From positions 248,001 to 312,000 of the forward strand of contig NZ_JANQOO010000035.1 of the NCBI RefSeq assembly GCF_028285715.1: 64,000 bases of DNA, given 5' to 3'. The position numbers and the translations under genes are program-made. This document shows positions 61,079-64,000 of the stretch, one piece after another (position 1 is the first letter of the stretch; every line of letters starts with the position of its first letter). The DNA comes from Ulvibacterium sp. Lineage in GTDB: Bacteria; Bacteroidota; Bacteroidia; Flavobacteriales; Flavobacteriaceae. The notes beneath the pieces are model-generated. The model saw nothing but the letters and a program-made list of their open reading frames with translations. It did not search any database and had not been told where the DNA came from.

Positions 61079-64000
61079 ATGTTCAAAACTGTATTCCTAA
61101 CTACGGTGCTGTTTTTTATGGTAGGTTCCATAGCAGCCCAAGTAACCACCTCCAATATTAGTGGAACTGTGGTTGATGACCAAGACCAAGCTCTATTGGG
61201 AGCAAACATTGTAGCTGTCCACACGCCAACAGGTACCAAGTATGGCGCTATTACCAACGAGGATGGACTTTTTAAGATGCTGAACCTGCGTGTCGGCGGT
61301 CCTTATGACGTTACGGTTTCCTATGTCGGCTTTGCCGATCAGGTGCAAAATGATGTTTACCTTACCTTAGGGAAAACCTTTACCATTGATGTAAAACTGG
61401 TTTCCGAAAGCCAGGCTTTGGATGAAGTAATCGTTATCTCCGATCGTGGTAGTACCTTTGGAAGTGACCGTACCGGCGCGGAAACCTCTGTAGGTAGAAG
61501 GGAATTGACCAAGCTTCCCACTATCTCCAGATCGGCCCAAGATTTTACCCGGCTTGAACCATCGTCCACTGGGAATTCATTTGGAGGTAGAAACGACCAG
61601 TTCAACAACTTTTCCCTGGATGGAGCAATTTTCAACAACCCCTTTGGTCTAGATGCTCCGACACCAGGTGGACAAACCGATGCCCAACCTATTTCCTTGG
61701 ATGCCATAGATCAGATTCAGGTTTCCTTGGCGCCTTATGATGTTACCCAATCTGGATTTACCGGTGCCACGGTGAATGCGGTTACAAAAAGCGGCACCAA
61801 TGAATTTCACGGTACCGTTTATGGGTTCTTTAGGAATGAGGATTTGACCGGGGGAAAAATAAAGGGCGAGGATGTGGTAAAACCCGACCTTAAGCAAAAT
61901 CAATATGGATTCAGTATTGGCGGTCCCATTGTAAAAAATAAGCTGTTCTTTTTTGCCAATTTTGAAAGGGACGAACGTGATGATCTAGGTTCTAATGGAT
62001 GGGTGCCCAATACAGGTTCGGGTGCTATAAACGAGTCTCGTGTGCTTGAAACCGATTTACTGGCGGTTCAATCGGGCCTTTCCGGATTAGGGTATGATAC
62101 AGGCAGATATCAAGGATTTACATATGGCGCCGAATCTACCAAAGGCATTTTGAAACTTGACTGGAACATCAATGATAAAAATCGTTTGGCCATAATCTAT
62201 AATTTTTTGGATGCATCCAAAGAGAAACCGGCGCATCCAACAGCGCTGGGCATAAGGGGACCAAGCTTTCAGACTCTTCAATTTGAGAATTCCGGATATG
62301 AAATAAATAACAATATTCAATCCGTACAATTGGAATTAAACTCAACTTTTGGAGACAAAGCGACCAACAAATTACAGGTAGGTTATACACATTTTGATGA
62401 CTTTAGGGATCCTTTGTCCAGTCCTGCACCTGCAATTACCATACAGGATGGGGCAGGAAGCAACTATATTATCGCGGGTCATGAACCTTTTTCCATTAAT
62501 AATAGGCTAGATCAGAAAGTTTTTCAGATTACGAACAATTTCAACTATTTTTTGGGCAACCATACATTGACCGCGGGTTTTTCCTTTGAAAAATTCCAAT
62601 TTGATAATTCGTTTAACCTAGGGGCCTATGGTTTTGATGAGGATGGTGATTTTAATCAGGAAGTCGGTGCTTTTGCCGCCTACCCGGATTTGGCCGCTTT
62701 TTTAACCGATGTCAATGATGGAACATTGGCAGCAGCCTTGGCTAACGCTCAAACCATTTTTACCAATAGCAATGCCGCTGGAGTGGGTAATGACGGAGGA
62801 TGGGCATTGGCCGAGACCAATGTGGGCCAGTTCGCCCTATATATACAGGATGAATGGAACGTTACTTCAGACTTTAAGTTGACCTACGGGGTACGTTTTG
62901 ACAAACCCTTGTATTTTGATACCGAGGATAAGATTCGTGAGAACATTGCTAGAAAGCCCTTTACGTTTGACCCTACTATTGTATATTTTAATCCGCAAAC
63001 TGATCAGGAGACCACCTTGGATTCGGAGACTTTGCCAAACAATGACTTCTTGATTTCTCCAAGAGTTGGATTCAATTGGGATGTCAATGGAAATCAGACT
63101 ACGCAAATTCGTGGAGGTAGCGGAATATTTACGGGACGATTTCCTTTTGTTTGGTTAGGCAACCAAGTGCAGGGATTGGATTTCTTCTTTTATCAAATCG
63201 TAGACCCCGATTTTAAATGGCCACAGGTATGGCGTACCAACGTTGGTGGGGACCATCGCCTAGAAAATGGGATCATTTTATCGGCGGATATATCCTACAC
63301 CAAGGATATCAACGGGGCCCATGTGCAGAACTGGGGACTTAGAAACCCTTCTCTTACCTTGGATGCTCCAGGGGACAATCGCCCGGTGTATGCGGATTCC
63401 GATAAAGGTAACAATGCCTACGTCTTTACGAATTCGGATAAAGGAAGAATCTGGAATGCTACTATAAAAGCACAGAAAACATGGAACAACGGTTTGTTTG
63501 CTAGCTTGGCCTATAATTATTTGAACGCCAAGGACGTAAATTCCATTGAAGCGGAGATAACTGGGGATGCCTTTGATTTTAACCCCATATCCGGCAATGC
63601 CAATGATGATGTACTTTCATTTTCCAGATATGGTGATACCCACAGGTTTATCGGTGTCGGATCCAAACAGTTTCGTTATGGAAAGGATAAGTGGGCTACT
63701 ACCGTATCTACCTTTTTTGAATATGCCCAGGGCGGTAGGTTTAATTATACCTACGCAGGAAACATCAATAACGATAGCTCTTTTCAGAATAATGATTTGC
63801 TCTATATCCCGACAGCGGCAGAGGTACAGCAGATGCAGTTTTCAGGGCCAGGTCAAGCAGAGGCTTTTGAGGCCTACATTCAACAAGACGATTACCTAAG
63901 CGATAATAGAGGGGAATACTTTGACAGGTACGGTGCCTTGGCACCTTGGAGGAGCAGATGGGACGTTAAAATCCTTCAGGATTTTAACTTTAATGTGGCA
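61079..64000 (+). CDS. TonB-dependent receptor, Oar-like (partial at right edge)
   Basis: The ATG at 61079 opens a frame of 974 codons running out of the window. The signal peptide (about 20 residues, ending SIAAQ) is followed by a carboxypeptidase-like domain (SNISGTVVDDQDQALLGANI). A plug-like segment near residues 140-240 contains RNDQFNNFSLDGAIFNNPFG and VTQSGFTGATVNAVTKSGTNEFHG, the Oar hallmark. The rest is barrel sequence. Outer-membrane, energised by TonB; the ligand is unknown. No SusD partner is seen within the window. Confidence 0.93.
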   Translation, partial: MFKTVFLTTVLFFMVGSIAAQVTTSNISGTVVDDQDQALLGANIVAVHTPTGTKYGAITNEDGLFKMLNLRVGGPYDVTVSYVGFADQVQNDVYLTLGKTFTIDVKLVSESQALDEVIVISDRGSTFGSDRTGAETSVGRRELTKLPTISRSAQDFTRLEPSSTGNSFGGRNDQFNNFSLDGAIFNNPFGLDAPTPGGQTDAQPISLDAIDQIQVSLAPYDVTQSGFTGATVNAVTKSGTNEFHGTVYGFFRNEDLTGGKIKGEDVVKPDLKQNQYGFSIGGPIVKNKLFFFANFERDERDDLGSNGWVPNTGSGAINESRVLETDLLAVQSGLSGLGYDTGRYQGFTYGAESTKGILKLDWNINDKNRLAIIYNFLDASKEKPAHPTALGIRGPSFQTLQFENSGYEINNNIQSVQLELNSTFGDKATNKLQVGYTHFDDFRDPLSSPAPAITIQDGAGSNYIIAGHEPFSINNRLDQKVFQITNNFNYFLGNHTLTAGFSFEKFQFDNSFNLGAYGFDEDGDFNQEVGAFAAYPDLAAFLTDVNDGTLAAALANAQTIFTNSNAAGVGNDGGWALAETNVGQFALYIQDEWNVTSDFKLTYGVRFDKPLYFDTEDKIRENIARKPFTFDPTIVYFNPQTDQETTLDSETLPNNDFLISPRVGFNWDVNGNQTTQIRGGSGIFTGRFPFVWLGNQVQGLDFFFYQIVDPDFKWPQVWRTNVGGDHRLENGIILSADISYTKDINGAHVQNWGLRNPSLTLDAPGDNRPVYADSDKGNNAYVFTNSDKGRIWNATIKAQKTWNNGLFASLAYNYLNAKDVNSIEAEITGDAFDFNPISGNANDDVLSFSRYGDTHRFIGVGSKQFRYGKDKWATTVSTFFEYAQGGRFNYTYAGNINNDSSFQNNDLLYIPTAAEVQQMQFSGPGQAEAFEAYIQQDDYLSDNRGEYFDRYGALAPWRSRWDVKILQDFNFNVA

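Overview
The window reads as a chromosomal segment of a marine-type flavobacterium (Bacteroidota, Flavobacteriaceae). The evidence is the gene repertoire: an Oar-like TonB-dependent receptor, DUF4199, DUF4252, DUF6263-like, DUF2807 and DUF4386 families, type B L31, a 52-residue L34, a CarB of only 950 residues, and a SerB-SerA fusion. Start codons mostly lack Shine-Dalgarno sequences. Many genes have the Bacteroidota -7 box TAnnTTTG, and the best cases have a TTG or TTTG about 19 bases upstream. Gene density is high. I see no rRNA, tRNA, CRISPR array, phage or insertion sequence. Both ends cut genes: a phosphohexomutase on the left and a TonB-dependent receptor on the right.

Layout. 0-9.5 kb: phosphohexomutase, a polyprenyl-phosphate type glycosyltransferase with a DUF4199 membrane protein, L31, a GlmU-like protein, MtaB, a small acetyltransferase, an alpha/beta hydrolase, a lytic transglycosylase and two envelope-related genes. 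9.5-12.7 kb: rpmH and carB. 12.8-19.2 kb: a long minus-strand cluster with ABC ATPase, permease, YtrA-type GntR regulator, DUF2807, DUF4386, DUF2306, an acyl-CoA dehydrogenase-like protein and a medium-chain reductase. A near-perfect operator lies at its head and a 7-bp tandem repeat inside it. 19.2-24.5 kb: PLP decarboxylase, GIY-YIG protein, second medium-chain reductase, SGNH esterase, DUF1643 and an unknown secreted protein. 24.5-28.5 kb: the oxidative pentose phosphate pathway (gnd divergent from zwf-pgl). 28.5-31 kb: thioesterase, a small membrane protein and RmuC. 31-37.2 kb: two tandem S41 lipoprotein proteases divergent from an ECF sigma factor, a membrane anti-sigma-like protein and three DUF4252 proteins.

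37.3-48.8 kb is housekeeping: MscS channel, PurB, sirtuin, TrmH, GH13 amylase, DEAD-box helicase, XTP pyrophosphatase and others. 48.8-51.4 kb holds a SatD-DUF3307 pair behind four 28/29-bp spaced GCTTATA repeats, followed by a GH-A clan glycosidase. 51.5-61 kb: the bifunctional SerB-SerA protein, RlmH, NadC, a YihY protein, DUF2147, PriA, an orphan LytTR response regulator and the rpsF-rpsR-rplI operon. The last 3 kb is the Oar-like receptor.

No defence island or metabolic novelty stands out. The best candidates for an undescribed regulatory system are the SatD-DUF3307 unit with its phased repeats, and the ECF sigma/anti-sigma/DUF4252 unit with its probable self-recognised promoter. All functional statements rest on reading motifs by eye, and no database search was run.
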